From: Oceanospirillales bacterium
GTDB taxonomy: Bacteria > Pseudomonadota > Gammaproteobacteria > Pseudomonadales > Endozoicomonadaceae
Assembly (NCBI GenBank): GCA_004762125.1
Contig: SIHQ01000018.1
Coordinates: 41,037 to 105,036, forward strand
Reading direction: 5' to 3'
DNA: 64,000 nt
Shown here: in pieces, positions 8,730 through 17,978 of the stretch
Numbering within the stretch: position 1 is the stretch's first letter
How the letters are laid out: the number at the start of each line of letters is the position of its first letter
Program-made: the position numbers and the translations under genes
Notes under the pieces: model-generated
Seen by the model: only the letters and a program-made list of their open reading frames with translations
Databases searched by the model: none
What the model was told of the DNA's origin: nothing

Positions 8730-9737
8730 TCAATCTGAGCAACTCTCTTCATTTGGATCGTCACTGATATAGCCACAATACGAATTGGATTTGACACTGT
8801 TCTTAATAATGTGGGCAGTGGGGCGCTTCCCTGTCTCCAGTTTCATCATACCTTCGAACAGATCATCAGAGAGATCATTACCAAGCGATTGTCTAGTGAT
8901 AATAAAGTATAATTTATTATCAATAACGGATTTGTAGTGATCAAGAGTCATGCAATACTCACTTCGATTTACGCCGTCCTGAGTGATAATGTTTTGGATG
9001 AAAATGGGCAGAGCAGCTGCCTTGCAGAGTTCAGGAAAAAGCTCGGACCCTGTGCTTAGCCAATAAAAAAGGCAGCCCAAAGACCATATATCAGACGATG
9101 TTTGCCAACCCTGGTCAGAAAGCCAATCAGGAGCTCGATAGAGAGGGGTGCCTTTTTCTTCCTTGTTCGGTTTTCCTGTCTCCAGTCGTCAATACTCGCC
9201 AAAATCAACAATTTTTATATGCCCTGCGTCGCTAATTAAAATGTTTTGGTGTTTTATATCTCTGTGCACGATGTCTTGCTGATGCAGGTATTCCAACCCT
9301 GATGATATTTGATCAACAATGACGAGACGCTTGAATTCGTCGTATAACGCTTTTTTAGTCGGGGTACTGTGCTCTTTGAATTCGGTGTAAAGGCTTCTTC
9401 CTCCAAATTCCAGTTTAATCTCAGGCCCACTATCTGTGTCATCAGCCTCCAGCATTTTGATGATGCAGGGATGGCTGAGTGTACGGAGCACTTCTCGTTC
9501 CCTGATCAGCGAATTTTTTGACAACGTTTGAAATCTGGGATCAGGGTGGCAGCTTTTGACGGCAATGAATTCACTTTTAGAAGGTGAACGAACAATAGAG
9601 ACACTACTGAAACCTCCAATTATCACCTTGGCCGTTTCTGGGTGTTGATCTGCCGTTGTAGGTTCAGACTTGGTGTCATGTGGTGAAGAGCATGGCAGTT
9701 CCAAACTGCGTGTGCGTAGTGGTGTGCTCATACTCAT
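8730..9737 (-). pseudogene. Eukaryote-like Ser/Thr protein kinase interrupted by one in-frame UGA
   Basis: Residues 1-182 hold a glycine-rich loop ([11 protein letters not shown], 39-49), catalytic Lys61 in AVK, the HRDIKHQN catalytic loop (158-165) and DFG (178-180). A TGA stop at 9189-9191 follows DFGEY. The same frame continues without any other stop to 8730 and reads the rest of a kinase: GTPLYRAPDW (activation segment, APE variant), SSDIWSLGCLFYWL (subdomain IX) and a C-terminal helical lobe. Only this one codon separates two halves of a normal kinase of about 335 residues. The stop is followed by C (UGA-C), the leakiest context known in bacteria, so low readthrough cannot be excluded. 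It is most simply a fresh nonsense mutation (CGA or TGG to TGA) or a sequencing error. The kinase has no membrane segment and might act inside the cell or as an effector. Confidence 0.8.
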
Positions 9738-9845
9738 TCCTGAACAATATTATGATGCTTTATAGACAGGCAATCAGGGCTGTAATTCCTGTCAGGCCGT
9801 TAGTATGCCTTACGAATAAGGATAGGAGGTTGTGAGACGGGTTTC

Positions 9846-12212
9846 CTAAAACAAGCTGAGCTGGTCATCGACAATCTGACTGAAGTCGTATTCAGTGAAA
9901 GGCAATATGGCATCCGCTACGGGCCTTAACTGCTTTTCAATGTAGTGTTGATAGTCAATCTGACTGGTTTGAAACTCTATAGATTCAGGGCCATTGATAG
10001 TAATGAGATAACTGATCCACCCCTTATTGGAATACCGGGTCGACTTTCCCTGCTTTGAATAATTTTCGTCAGCGCTTCGGGCGGCTTTGACCTGAGGCGG
10101 AATGTTCTTAGTGTATTCCTCCAGTTTTTTTCGCAGACGTTTTCTATACACCAGTTGTTGATCTCGTTGCCCTGCAAGGGTTTCAGTGACGGTTTTTTTG
10201 ATCAGTTCAACCGGAGACTGATCACTGAATATCAGATCATAAAGCTCTGTCTGAAATACCTTAGACAAAAGTGTCCAGTCTGAGCGGACGGTTTCTAGCC
10301 CTTTGAATACCATCCTTGTACCAGAATCCGTTTGTTTGAGACCGGCATAGCGTTTTTTGCTTCCGGTCTCAGAACCACGAATGGTTGGCATAAGAAAACG
10401 ACAATAATGGGTCTCATACTCCATCTCAAGAAAGCACTCCAGATCAAACTCATCTCTCAGATTCTTCTGCCAGCGGCGATTGATCATTGAGGAGAGTGAC
10501 AGACCAATGGCATCCGCCTGAGAGTGATTAAATTGATCCTTGAGCAGTACAAAAATAGAGTCGGTATCGCCATAGATCACCTGATGACCTTCATTCTCAA
10601 CCCATTGTGCGGTCTGCTGCATGATGGAGTGACCACGCATAGTAATTGAGCTGGCTAAGCGGGTATCGTAAAAACGACAGCCGCCGGAACCGAGGACACC
10701 GTAAAATGAGTTCATCAGAATTTTAATGGCGTGAGAGCGCGCATCATCTTGATTCTTTTTAGCCTCATCACGCTGCTGCCAAAGAGAAGTAATGATTGCC
10801 GGTAAAAAGTGTTTCTCTCTGGAAAACAGCCCACCTCTGAAACCGGGAATGGCTTGTTCCGGCTGCTGCAGTCCTTCTATCAATCCCAGAGGATCAATTT
10901 TAAACGTACGAATAATCGAGGGATAAAGGCTTTTGAAATCCAGAACCAATACATTTTGATAAAGGCCGGGCCTGGAGTTCATCACATAACCACCGGGTGA
11001 CGCCAAGCCTCCGCCTTCAGGAAGATTAGGGGCGATATAGCCCGCTCGATGTAACTTCGGTAGGTAGAGATTGGTAAAGGCCTGAACCGATCCGCCCATT
11101 CGATCCAATTCAAGACCAGTCAAATGACTGCGTAGGCGCAGGTAATCTATTAATTGTGTTTTTTGAAAAATCTCTGATACCAGGCGAGAGTCTTCAAGAT
11201 TATAAGCGGCCAGCTTTGTCTTGTTGTGCTTGAAGTCGTGATTGATCGTGGCCATACGGTCATCAACGTCCTCAGTTTGTTTGCCTTTGCCAAGCAGTGC
11301 CTGGGCAACAAATTCAAGACTAAAACTGTCGAACTGGTAAATGGCGGCTTTCAAGGCATCAATGCCATCTATAACAATACGGCCAGGTATGTGAATAAAT
11401 CCCTGATTACGCTCGCTCTTATGATCCCGCCAGCTGGCAGCAAGACCACTGCGACCTATGTTGAGAGACATATGATGAACGTTTGCCCGTTTAACTAATA
11501 AGCGGAAATCAAAATTAATGACATTCCAGCCAATAATAATGTCTGGGTCTGCAGTGATTAATTCATCGGTGAGTGCTAATAACAGAGCTTTTTCATTATC
11601 AACCCAACGAATCCAGTCATTGCCTTCTACTGGTTGGCCAATCATTAGGACTTTCTCACAGCCATTGCCGTGAAGACCAACCGAGTAAAGCTCTCCTTTT
11701 TCTGAGCACTCAATATCCAGTGAAATAACAGAAAAATCAGGAACTAACTGGCCTGGTCGAATTCGACAGTGTGTGCATTCGACAAAACGATCTTTTGACG
11801 TAAAAGAACCAGCAAAATCCATATCGCCATAGACAAACCGCTCCATTAAATAACGATCATGAAGACGGATATCAGCCTCAAAAAGCTCGATGTTCTTCTG
11901 TTGTAACTGATATCGAGCTTTTGCTGCTTTCTTAATGGTTGAAAAGTAAAAGGCAGCAACAGGTGATTGATTGAACAGTTTTAATGATAAATCAACACTA
12001 TCAAAGGTTATTCCAGCGCCTTGCAGCAACTGTGATATAGCTTCTTTATCAGACTGATGGGAAAAAAAGACGGGCTTTTCACCATCAATCAATAACCTGT
12101 AGGGGTGAGATTTACCTCTGAGCCAGAGCTCAATACGAGTGGTGCTCCCAACATCGTAACTGTTGCGAGAAATAAGGAAGCCGCTTTGAACGGAAGTTAA
12201 TCCTGCTGGCAT
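9846..12212 (-). CDS. polB: DNA polymerase II (family B)
   Basis: Family B polymerase with 3'-5' proofreading, used in replication restart and translesion synthesis. Exonuclease motifs: SLDIECSEKG with Asp166 and Glu168 (Exo I), GWNVINFDF (229-236, Exo II) and AYNLEDSRLV (336-344, Exo III). Polymerase motifs: DFKSLYPSIIRTF (425-437), KILMNSFYGVLGS (497-509) and YGDTDSIFV (547-555). The length of 788 residues is close to E. coli Pol II (783). polB is LexA-regulated in E. coli; no clear LexA box was found directly upstream here. The stop lies about 100 bp from the divergent-side kinase pseudogene, with no shared operon evident. Confidence 0.96.
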   Translation of the reverse strand: MPAGLTSVQSGFLISRNSYDVGSTTRIELWLRGKSHPYRLLIDGEKPVFFSHQSDKEAISQLLQGAGITFDSVDLSLKLFNQSPVAAFYFSTIKKAAKARYQLQQKNIELFEADIRLHDRYLMERFVYGDMDFAGSFTSKDRFVECTHCRIRPGQLVPDFSVISLDIECSEKGELYSVGLHGNGCEKVLMIGQPVEGNDWIRWVDNEKALLLALTDELITADPDIIIGWNVINFDFRLLVKRANVHHMSLNIGRSGLAASWRDHKSERNQGFIHIPGRIVIDGIDALKAAIYQFDSFSLEFVAQALLGKGKQTEDVDDRMATINHDFKHNKTKLAAYNLEDSRLVSEIFQKTQLIDYLRLRSHLTGLELDRMGGSVQAFTNLYLPKLHRAGYIAPNLPEGGGLASPGGYVMNSRPGLYQNVLVLDFKSLYPSIIRTFKIDPLGLIEGLQQPEQAIPGFRGGLFSREKHFLPAIITSLWQQRDEAKKNQDDARSHAIKILMNSFYGVLGSGGCRFYDTRLASSITMRGHSIMQQTAQWVENEGHQVIYGDTDSIFVLLKDQFNHSQADAIGLSLSSMINRRWQKNLRDEFDLECFLEMEYETHYCRFLMPTIRGSETGSKKRYAGLKQTDSGTRMVFKGLETVRSDWTLLSKVFQTELYDLIFSDQSPVELIKKTVTETLAGQRDQQLVYRKRLRKKLEEYTKNIPPQVKAARSADENYSKQGKSTRYSNKGWISYLITINGPESIEFQTSQIDYQHYIEKQLRPVADAILPFTEYDFSQIVDDQLSLF

Positions 12213-12321
12213 GGTGACCGTCTGATTAATACTTTATGACCCTAATTGTGCAGAGCACACTCCGCGTTGGTGTACCAAAGATACATGAAAATGCTCTTCA
12301 GCAGAGAATCAGAGCAGAGAC

Positions 12322-12942
12322 TTATGTGAGTGCTAGCCACACGCCAACACCCATCATCAAAGTACCTGCCACTCTGTTCATCAACCTGACATTATTACTT
12401 TTCATAAGAAAACGTCGAAGCGTTCTGCCTCCGCTGGCATAAACGATCAAAGACAGGAATTCGATGAACAAAATGATTGAGAGCATCACTACTACCTGCG
12501 AAGCCATGGCTCTTTCGGGATCAATAAAAGGTGGTAGCAAAGAAATAAAGAACGCCCAGCCCTTAGGATTGGCAATGGCCGTCACGAAACCCTGTACAGC
12601 CAACTCTCGCCGGGAAATTGAAGTAGGTTCTACATCAAGATTCTGAATAGCCATCTTTCCCCGAGAGCGCCACAACTGAACTCCCAGCCAAAGTAAATAA
12701 GCACCTCCAGCTGTTTTAAATGCCGTGAAGAGTGCCGGATACTCCAGCATGAAAGCCGCTCCACCCACTAAAACCAGCAAAGCAAGACTGCCAACGGCCA
12801 ACAGTTCTCCAGCCATCATCCATAAGGTACGACGAACTCCGATCGTCATACCTAATGTCATAGACAATGTCATGCACATGCCCGGCGTAGCTGATACAAA
12901 AATAAAAGTCGGAATAAATACCGTCAGTACAGCAAGATTCAT
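12322..12942 (-). CDS. LysE/RhtB-type amino acid exporter
   Basis: Inner-membrane exporter of the LysE/RhtB/ThreE superfamily, which pumps amino acids or their analogues out of the cell. The family signature VSATPGMCMTLSMTLGMTIGVRRTLW lies near residues 15-40, followed by six hydrophobic segments. The FVTAIANPKGWAFFISLLPPFID segment is also typical. The ATG at 12940-12942 is chosen because GAGAAAGAGAC stands about 6 bases upstream and it gives the usual length of 206 residues; the frame remains open upstream to 13176, but that stretch does not resemble the family. Substrate unknown. Confidence 0.9.
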   Translation of the reverse strand: MNLAVLTVFIPTFIFVSATPGMCMTLSMTLGMTIGVRRTLWMMAGELLAVGSLALLVLVGGAAFMLEYPALFTAFKTAGGAYLLWLGVQLWRSRGKMAIQNLDVEPTSISRRELAVQGFVTAIANPKGWAFFISLLPPFIDPERAMASQVVVMLSIILFIEFLSLIVYASGGRTLRRFLMKSNNVRLMNRVAGTLMMGVGVWLALT

Positions 12943-13636
12943 TGCAGTCTCTTTCTCTCTCGTTGAATGATTGTCTGGAACAAGTGTAAACAATTCAGAT
13001 AGTTTTGACCTTAACATGAACATCCTGAAGCTGACGATGGCGTATTCCACCTGCCCCTGACAAACGGCTTCGTAAATATCTTGGTGAACATAAAGACGTT
13101 TGATGGCAATGCAGAACTGTCCGGTATTCAGGAATGAAAACCAGAGCAGAGGTTGAATGATGCTCGCTACATCCATAAAACTTGCTGAGTCTGTTGAAGC
13201 AAGTTTTGAAAAAGCTACCGGGTTTCGTGGTGGTACTCAGCATATTCACCGTCATGTATCAACAACGTAACGAATAAGCGAGTTCTTCTTTGCTAATTCG
13301 GGCTCGAGGCCCTCTTAATTATCCGAACTTGATGCCTGGAGTCTTGTGCAGCCTTCTTGCTTGTTACCGATCTCTCAACAGAGGAACCAAAAATCCATCG
13401 AACTGCTGCGTAAGAAGGCTTTGGTTGTTGCTAAAGCCTGGGTCTCACATTACTCTGTTTCGTTTATTATTATCCGTACAAAAAATCCCAAGGGACTGTC
13501 GCCTGAAGCGCACTCCTTGAATTTAGAATCAACCTGGGGAAGAGTCGAGAGATATGGAAGAATTCGAATTGGTTTTTTGTCCCGTACATGGGATTCAGCC
13601 CTATCTCGATTAAATGTTTCTCAGTCTGTGAGGTTA
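12943..13636. other. 700-bp stretch without a confident gene
   Basis: Both strands have open frames here (a leftward extension of the exporter frame to 13176, a second leftward frame 12995-13255, and a rightward extension upstream of 13637). They overlap each other and none looks like a known protein. The patchwork suggests decayed genes or an old insertion boundary. Confidence 0.4.
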
Positions 13637-14158
13637 ATGAGTATTATCATGGAAAAAAAACAGTCGGTCGGAAGAAAGCTGGGTAACATGCACTATGTAC
13701 ATCGAAGTGCGATTCAGTACTTAAATATTGAAGAACAAGAGGCATTAAGTCATGCTACAGAAATATTTTATTCAAATAAAACAGAAACATATTATTGGAA
13801 TCTTGTTAAAATATCGAAACAGCTCGATAAGGTTTCATTGTTGAGATATCAAGATTTCGAACTGAATTTATTTCCGTGTTTAGAATATGCAGTGATTATA
13901 GATATAGCTAAGAAAACAGTTAAAGAAATCAACTATGGAACTAGAGAAAATCCACCTATTTTACATCGACAAGAACTAATGCTTGCACCGGATGATCCTA
14001 GGGTTGAAAAACTTTCGGAGGTAACAAAATTTTGTGAATTTCATGATCTATTTGAAAATTCGTCATATATAGGTACTAGAAATAAGTGGTATCAACGACT
14101 TGATGATAGAGGCTATGTCGTTGACGGCTTTACCGTGTACAAAATTGGCGACCCATAG
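13637..14158 (+). CDS. Stand-alone domain related to DNA phosphorothioation-associated methyltransferase proteins
   Basis: A protein of about 173 residues. It resembles, from memory of the family, the N-terminal part of the putative methyltransferases that accompany dnd phosphorothioation genes: VGRKLGNMHYVHRSAIQYL at the start, YWNLVKISKQLDKVSLLRYQDF, and NPPILHRQELMLAPDDP late in the domain. The methyltransferase half seen in those proteins is missing, and no dnd genes are nearby. The ATG at 13637 has GAGG just upstream; ATG 13649 is an alternative. The frame is open further upstream but that part looks non-coding. Low GC content relative to its neighbours suggests recent acquisition. It may be a remnant of a defence island or a free-standing protein. 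Confidence 0.5.
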   Translation: MSIIMEKKQSVGRKLGNMHYVHRSAIQYLNIEEQEALSHATEIFYSNKTETYYWNLVKISKQLDKVSLLRYQDFELNLFPCLEYAVIIDIAKKTVKEINYGTRENPPILHRQELMLAPDDPRVEKLSEVTKFCEFHDLFENSSYIGTRNKWYQRLDDRGYVVDGFTVYKIGDP

Positions 14159-14359
14159 AAATTTGACCATGGGAGATGAGCCTGCATATACAAAAAAGCT
14201 ATGCGACCATAAACTTCCCATAGTTCAAGTAGACAGTTACGCTCGCCGCAGGAGTCAGCCATCCTTACTTACTTTCATCTCATTGGGGTCGCACATGTCG
14301 CTCAATGCTGGCGCCCTGAAGAGCAGTACTATACAGCTAGCGAACAGTCAGGAATATAT

Positions 14360-14596
14360 ATGAAACTATTAGTACGTAATTTAGATCGCGCAACTACAGA
14401 AAAAGAGCTAAACGATACATTCAAAGCATTCGGAAATGTTCAATCTTGCACTTTGGTTGTTGATCAAGTCAGCGGTGATTCAAAAGGTTTTGGGTTTGTT
14501 GAAATGCCAAAAATAAATGAGGCAAAAGACGCAATAAAAAATCTTAACAACACTACTATTCATAATAATAGGGTACGAGTTAAGATAGCTAATTAA
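14360..14596 (+). CDS. Small RNA-binding protein with one RRM domain
   Basis: The whole 78-residue protein is one RNA-recognition motif. RNP2 is KLLVRNL (2-8) and RNP1 is KGFGFVEM (42-49), both with the aromatic and basic residues that stack on RNA. Such small glycine-poor RRM proteins are common in cyanobacteria and gammaproteobacteria and are often cold-induced; that role is an inference here. A strong inverted repeat follows the stop. Confidence 0.92.
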   Translation: MKLLVRNLDRATTEKELNDTFKAFGNVQSCTLVVDQVSGDSKGFGFVEMPKINEAKDAIKNLNNTTIHNNRVRVKIAN

Positions 14597-14604
14597 TAAT
14601 CCAT

Positions 14605-14654
14605 AACACTGTAATGCATCGCATTAATTTCGTTTCCCGATGCATTACAGTGTT
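14605..14654 (+). terminator. Perfect 17-bp inverted repeat after the RRM gene
   Basis: AACACTGTAATGCATCG (14605-14621) and CGATGCATTACAGTGTT (14638-14654) pair fully around a 16-base loop, with a short T-rich end. Likely terminator, or an RNA site the RRM protein itself could bind. Confidence 0.65.
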
Positions 14655-14732
14655 TCTAATCAAAATTCTATGGGTAATAAGATTAAAGCTCTAGAAAAAG
14701 AATTCAGAACGCAATGCTTAAATCAGATATTA

Positions 14733-15698
14733 CTATCTGGATAAACGACTCGCTACACTCTCATTTTCTGCTGAGCTAGGTGTATAAAAACTATAACCAG
14801 CCTCTACTACACCATCATTTATAGCCTCCCTCACAACACTCTTCATTGTATTGCCGAAATCAGTGGATCGGTATCCCATTTCAAAGCTATTAAATATATG
14901 TTTTAAAAATCGTTCCAGTTTTTCTTTATTATCTGTGAGTCCAGCTAAATTTGAAGTAGTGGCATTTATCAAAGAAGCTATATCCTCTTCTAGAGTATCT
15001 GTCGTTTGATAAGGTGTACTACAACTATCAGTATCAACAATATATAATCGCTTAGTTAAGCTATCGTAAATTTCATTTCTACTGTTTCTATCAGGAAGAG
15101 GTATGGTAACTAAATATTGGTTATTTATATTTTCTCCACCGCTATACCAGTGTAAATATGACATTGAAGCTCCTAGCTTAAAATAAGCATCTAAAAGAAT
15201 AGATAAATTTAATTTATTGCTGTCTTCAAAGTAGTTTGATGCAAGTTTTAAAAGAGTGACTCCATGTTTGAATGGGAATATTAATAATTCTTCTGAAGTG
15301 TCTGGATTAATAAGTTCAGCCTGATTTAAAGGGAAAATTATTTCCGTTCCGAGCTCATTTAATACGACATTAACTCCTGAAATCGACGCGTTTCTATCCA
15401 TTTGTTTTAGTATGTCAAATTTAGAAAATTCACAATTATCGTCTGATTTTGTCACTTTTATAAAATATTCAGATCCTTTTAAATTAAATTTGTACGCACT
15501 CTCTATACTACTACCATCAAATTCTTTACCTTGCAAAAGTTGTAAGTCATAGGTGTCAGCATCATTTGATCTGGCATAGTCACTAACAGACTTGTCAATC
15601 CATTGTCTTTTGACATCGTCAGCTTGTGCATTAAAGCCAAAGTGTAAACCAAACTGTATTAATAAAATAAATACAGTATTTTTGTGTATGAAATCCAT
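14733..15698 (-). CDS. Secreted protein with possible kinase-like fold
   Basis: The N-terminus is a signal peptide (hydrophobic VFILLIQFGLHFGF, cleaved near AQA-DD). The mature part has a layout like protein kinase / aminoglycoside phosphotransferase folds: a strand with Lys84 (SEYFIKVTK), a hinge-like strand (ELLIFPFKHG, about 140-149), a catalytic-loop-like segment (SYLHWYSGGENINNQYLV, about 183-200) and a DFG-like strand (RLYIVDTDSCS, about 220-230). The usual HxD pair is not clear, so it could be an inactive pseudokinase. The ATG at 15698 is preferred over GTG 15707 because AAAGGTG lies just ahead. Low GC content and no operon partners. The fold call is weak and based on pattern only. Confidence 0.5.
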   Translation of the reverse strand: MDFIHKNTVFILLIQFGLHFGFNAQADDVKRQWIDKSVSDYARSNDADTYDLQLLQGKEFDGSSIESAYKFNLKGSEYFIKVTKSDDNCEFSKFDILKQMDRNASISGVNVVLNELGTEIIFPLNQAELINPDTSEELLIFPFKHGVTLLKLASNYFEDSNKLNLSILLDAYFKLGASMSYLHWYSGGENINNQYLVTIPLPDRNSRNEIYDSLTKRLYIVDTDSCSTPYQTTDTLEEDIASLINATTSNLAGLTDNKEKLERFLKHIFNSFEMGYRSTDFGNTMKSVVREAINDGVVEAGYSFYTPSSAENESVASRLSR

Positions 15699-15707
15699 TT
15701 CCAACAC

Positions 15708-16202
15708 CTTTAATGTGAATTACTTATAGTTTTGAGTGAACAAGTTATAAGAAGTTCCAGTATCAGGTATCGTATTTTTGCAATGCTACCAGTTACTTCG
15801 GAGACTTCGATCCTTAACTCTGATCATCGGCGGCACGGCTGAGGTGGCGTTATTAGTTTGAAATTAGTACAAAACCAAGCAATTTTCTTATGATAGGTCT
15901 AATACTAATTGCCTATAAATAATTGCGAACATTGTAGGAATAATCCAGATAGACAACCTGTATGTACGAAGCCGGTATCCGTTGAGTCATTAAATAAACA
16001 TATATTTATTTGTTCGGTCACTCTGTAACCCGCACCACGTATCCATCGATGACATTTATATCAAGGGAATCAACCTCTAACTCTTGTTTATATTCAGAGT
16101 GACTTCGAGCCGATCTATAAATCGATCACGTTTATATATAGGGTAGGTGATAATAAGTGGCGCAAGTCTGCCTATGCAGGCGTTTAATGGAATGGAGTTC
16201 AT
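15708..16202. other. 495-bp intergenic region, AT-rich
   Basis: No coding frame is convincing. Two similar stretches, ATCGATGACATTTATATC (from about 16054) and ATCGATCACGTTTATATA (from about 16122), are followed by (A)AGGG. GTCACTCTG near 16018 has an inverted partner CAGAGTGAC near 16096. These may be operator sites for the secreted protein gene at 16203, but this is unproven. Confidence 0.3.
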
Positions 16203-16598
16203 ATGAAACGATTACTACTAATAGCATCGATGTTTGCATCATCAGCTTTCGCATCAAACTTTGACGTAAATGCTTATTCTACCTCTATAGATTTTGCTCA
16301 AGTTACCCATGCAGTGGCTACTCAGAACTCTAGTGGCAAATGGTGTTTTGACGCCTCTGTTCGCCACAATGACCAAGGTTGGGAGCATTACGCTGATGGA
16401 TGGGAGGTTATAGATTTAGAGGGGAATAAACTTGGGTACCGTCAACTTGCTCATCCTCATGATAACGAGCAACCGTTCACGCGCAGCCAGTGTAATATCA
16501 AGATTCCATCAGAGGTCACTAAGGTTGTCGTGCGAGCAAAATGCAACAAACATGGGTTTGGTGGTAAACCGTTCATTGTTGACTTGAAACCCATTTAA
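16203..16598 (+). CDS. Small secreted conserved hypothetical protein
   Basis: A 131-residue protein with a clean signal peptide (MKRLLLIASMFASSAFAS, cleavage after AFA). The mature domain contains GWEHYADGWEVIDLEGNKLGYRQLAHPHDNEQPFTRS, which recalls a conserved family of small periplasmic proteins of unknown function in marine bacteria. Two Cys in the second half may form a disulfide. The ATG directly follows GGAGTTCAT. It appears to be a single-gene unit. Confidence 0.75.
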   Translation: MKRLLLIASMFASSAFASNFDVNAYSTSIDFAQVTHAVATQNSSGKWCFDASVRHNDQGWEHYADGWEVIDLEGNKLGYRQLAHPHDNEQPFTRSQCNIKIPSEVTKVVVRAKCNKHGFGGKPFIVDLKPI

Positions 16599-16720
16599 GA
16601 TGGTCGCCTATTTTAACCGATAGCTACCTGTTTTTTAGTGAGGTTTTTTCGTAAAAAGAGATGTTTACTCTTCGGCAGTAACATCCTACTTTACCTAACT
16701 ATTTCAGCCTGGAAATATCC

Positions 16721-17509
16721 ATGTACCATCATCGCCTCGTAATCTCTTACAAAGGCACTCGTTATTTTGGCTGGCAGGACTTGGGTAGCAACAACCAAAG
16801 GCCTACCGTTCAGGCAAACATCCATCAGGCACTCAGTAAAATCTGCAAACATCAGAGCTGTACTATTTCTGCTGCAAGCCGCACTGATGCAGGTGTCCAC
16901 GCTCAAGGCCAGGTTGTTAAAATTACTATCCCCATAGACATCGAATCAAAAAAGCTCCTACTCGGCATGAACTCATCTTTACCCGAGGATATCCGTATCC
17001 TGCAATGCGAACCTTGTACTGCTGAATTTAATTCGAATAAGGACAGTAAGAGCAAAGAGTACCATTACTATTTTTGTACAGACTCCGTTTACAATCCGGT
17101 ACTTAATGATTTTGTTGCACATATAGCCTCGAATAGTATGGCCTCAACCACAGAACCGCTTGATCTGGAACTGATGCAACGAGCGTGTAAGCTCTTTATG
17201 GGTGAACATGATTTTTATAGCTTTGCGAAGCGTGATGCCAATATCAGTTCAACGGTTCGTACTATTTTAAGCTGTGAAATTTTGAAAACTGAATCTACAG
17301 CCTTTGGTAATGAAGTTTACTACCTCAAGATCATAGGTAATGGTTTCTTAAGCCATATGGTTCGGTACATTGCTGGCGCTTTATTTGAGCTCGGAAAAAA
17401 CAAACTTAACCTGAATGATATTAGTGAGGCATTAACTGTCCGAAAAGTGGATAAAATATGCGCCAAGGCCAAGTCACGAGGGTTACATTTGATTAAAATA
17501 TCTTATTAG
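16721..17509 (+). CDS. truA: tRNA pseudouridine synthase A
   Basis: TruA converts U38-U40 in the tRNA anticodon stem to pseudouridine. The catalytic motif is SRTDAGVHAQGQ with Asp56. Also present are YKGTRYFGWQ near the start, the DFYSFAKRD stretch, and GNGFLSHMVRYIAGALFELGK near the end. The length of 262 residues is normal. It is not in the usual truA context (fimV-truA-trpF of many gammaproteobacteria), so it may be a second or transferred copy. The upstream 120 bp contain no other gene. Confidence 0.9.
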   Translation: MYHHRLVISYKGTRYFGWQDLGSNNQRPTVQANIHQALSKICKHQSCTISAASRTDAGVHAQGQVVKITIPIDIESKKLLLGMNSSLPEDIRILQCEPCTAEFNSNKDSKSKEYHYYFCTDSVYNPVLNDFVAHIASNSMASTTEPLDLELMQRACKLFMGEHDFYSFAKRDANISSTVRTILSCEILKTESTAFGNEVYYLKIIGNGFLSHMVRYIAGALFELGKNKLNLNDISEALTVRKVDKICAKAKSRGLHLIKISY

Positions 17510-17549
17510 GGTTAGCTGTTATTCACAATCATGGGTTGGTTCGATAAAA

Positions 17550-17918
17550 TTGAAAACAGTATCAACGTATTTCAATGCATTGGCTTCAGAAGCGGCTGAT
17601 GAATGGCACGAAATTGATGGCTCAAAGGGTAATTTATTTGAGAGAACCATTGCCATTGATGAAAAAACAGGCGATTACACCCGATTAACAAAGTTCAATG
17701 CCGGGTATTCAACAGAAAAGTTTGGTCCTAAAAGTCATGACTATCCTGAAGAAATATTCGTCGTTCAAGGTCGTTTATATGATGAGGCTTTTGACTTATG
17801 GCTTGAAGCAGGAACCTATGCCTCTCGTCCACCAGGGGAAGTTCATGGGCCATTTAAGTCAGAGAGTGAAGTGATTATTCTTGAAATGTCTTTCCCAAGT
17901 CAATCGATAATAGGCTGA
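17550..17918 (+). CDS. Cupin-domain protein
   Basis: A 122-residue single cupin barrel. SHDYPEEIFVVQGRLYDE carries the first cupin motif (His and two Glu as likely metal ligands), and the second motif lies in YASRPPGEVHGPFKSES with a His. Such small cupins resemble the sensor half of ChrR-type anti-sigma factors and quercetinase-like enzymes. No function can be assigned. The start is a TTG at 17550; an upstream ATG at 17531 is out of frame, so the start is uncertain. It lies 40 bp after truA and may be co-transcribed. Confidence 0.75.
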   Translation: MKTVSTYFNALASEAADEWHEIDGSKGNLFERTIAIDEKTGDYTRLTKFNAGYSTEKFGPKSHDYPEEIFVVQGRLYDEAFDLWLEAGTYASRPPGEVHGPFKSESEVIILEMSFPSQSIIG

Positions 17919-17978
17919 TAGCAACAATCCAGATGGCTGAACCTCCCACTGTATAGAGGGAGGTACACAATCCAACGT

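Noticed and set aside
12995..13255. Leftward open frame of 86 codons upstream of the exporter.
   Set aside because: Overlaps another open frame, no recognisable protein and no ribosome site.
14160..14359. Possible integron attC-like recombination site between the dnd-like and RRM genes.
   Set aside because: No pair of complementary core sites could be found; the stretch looks like plain intergenic DNA.
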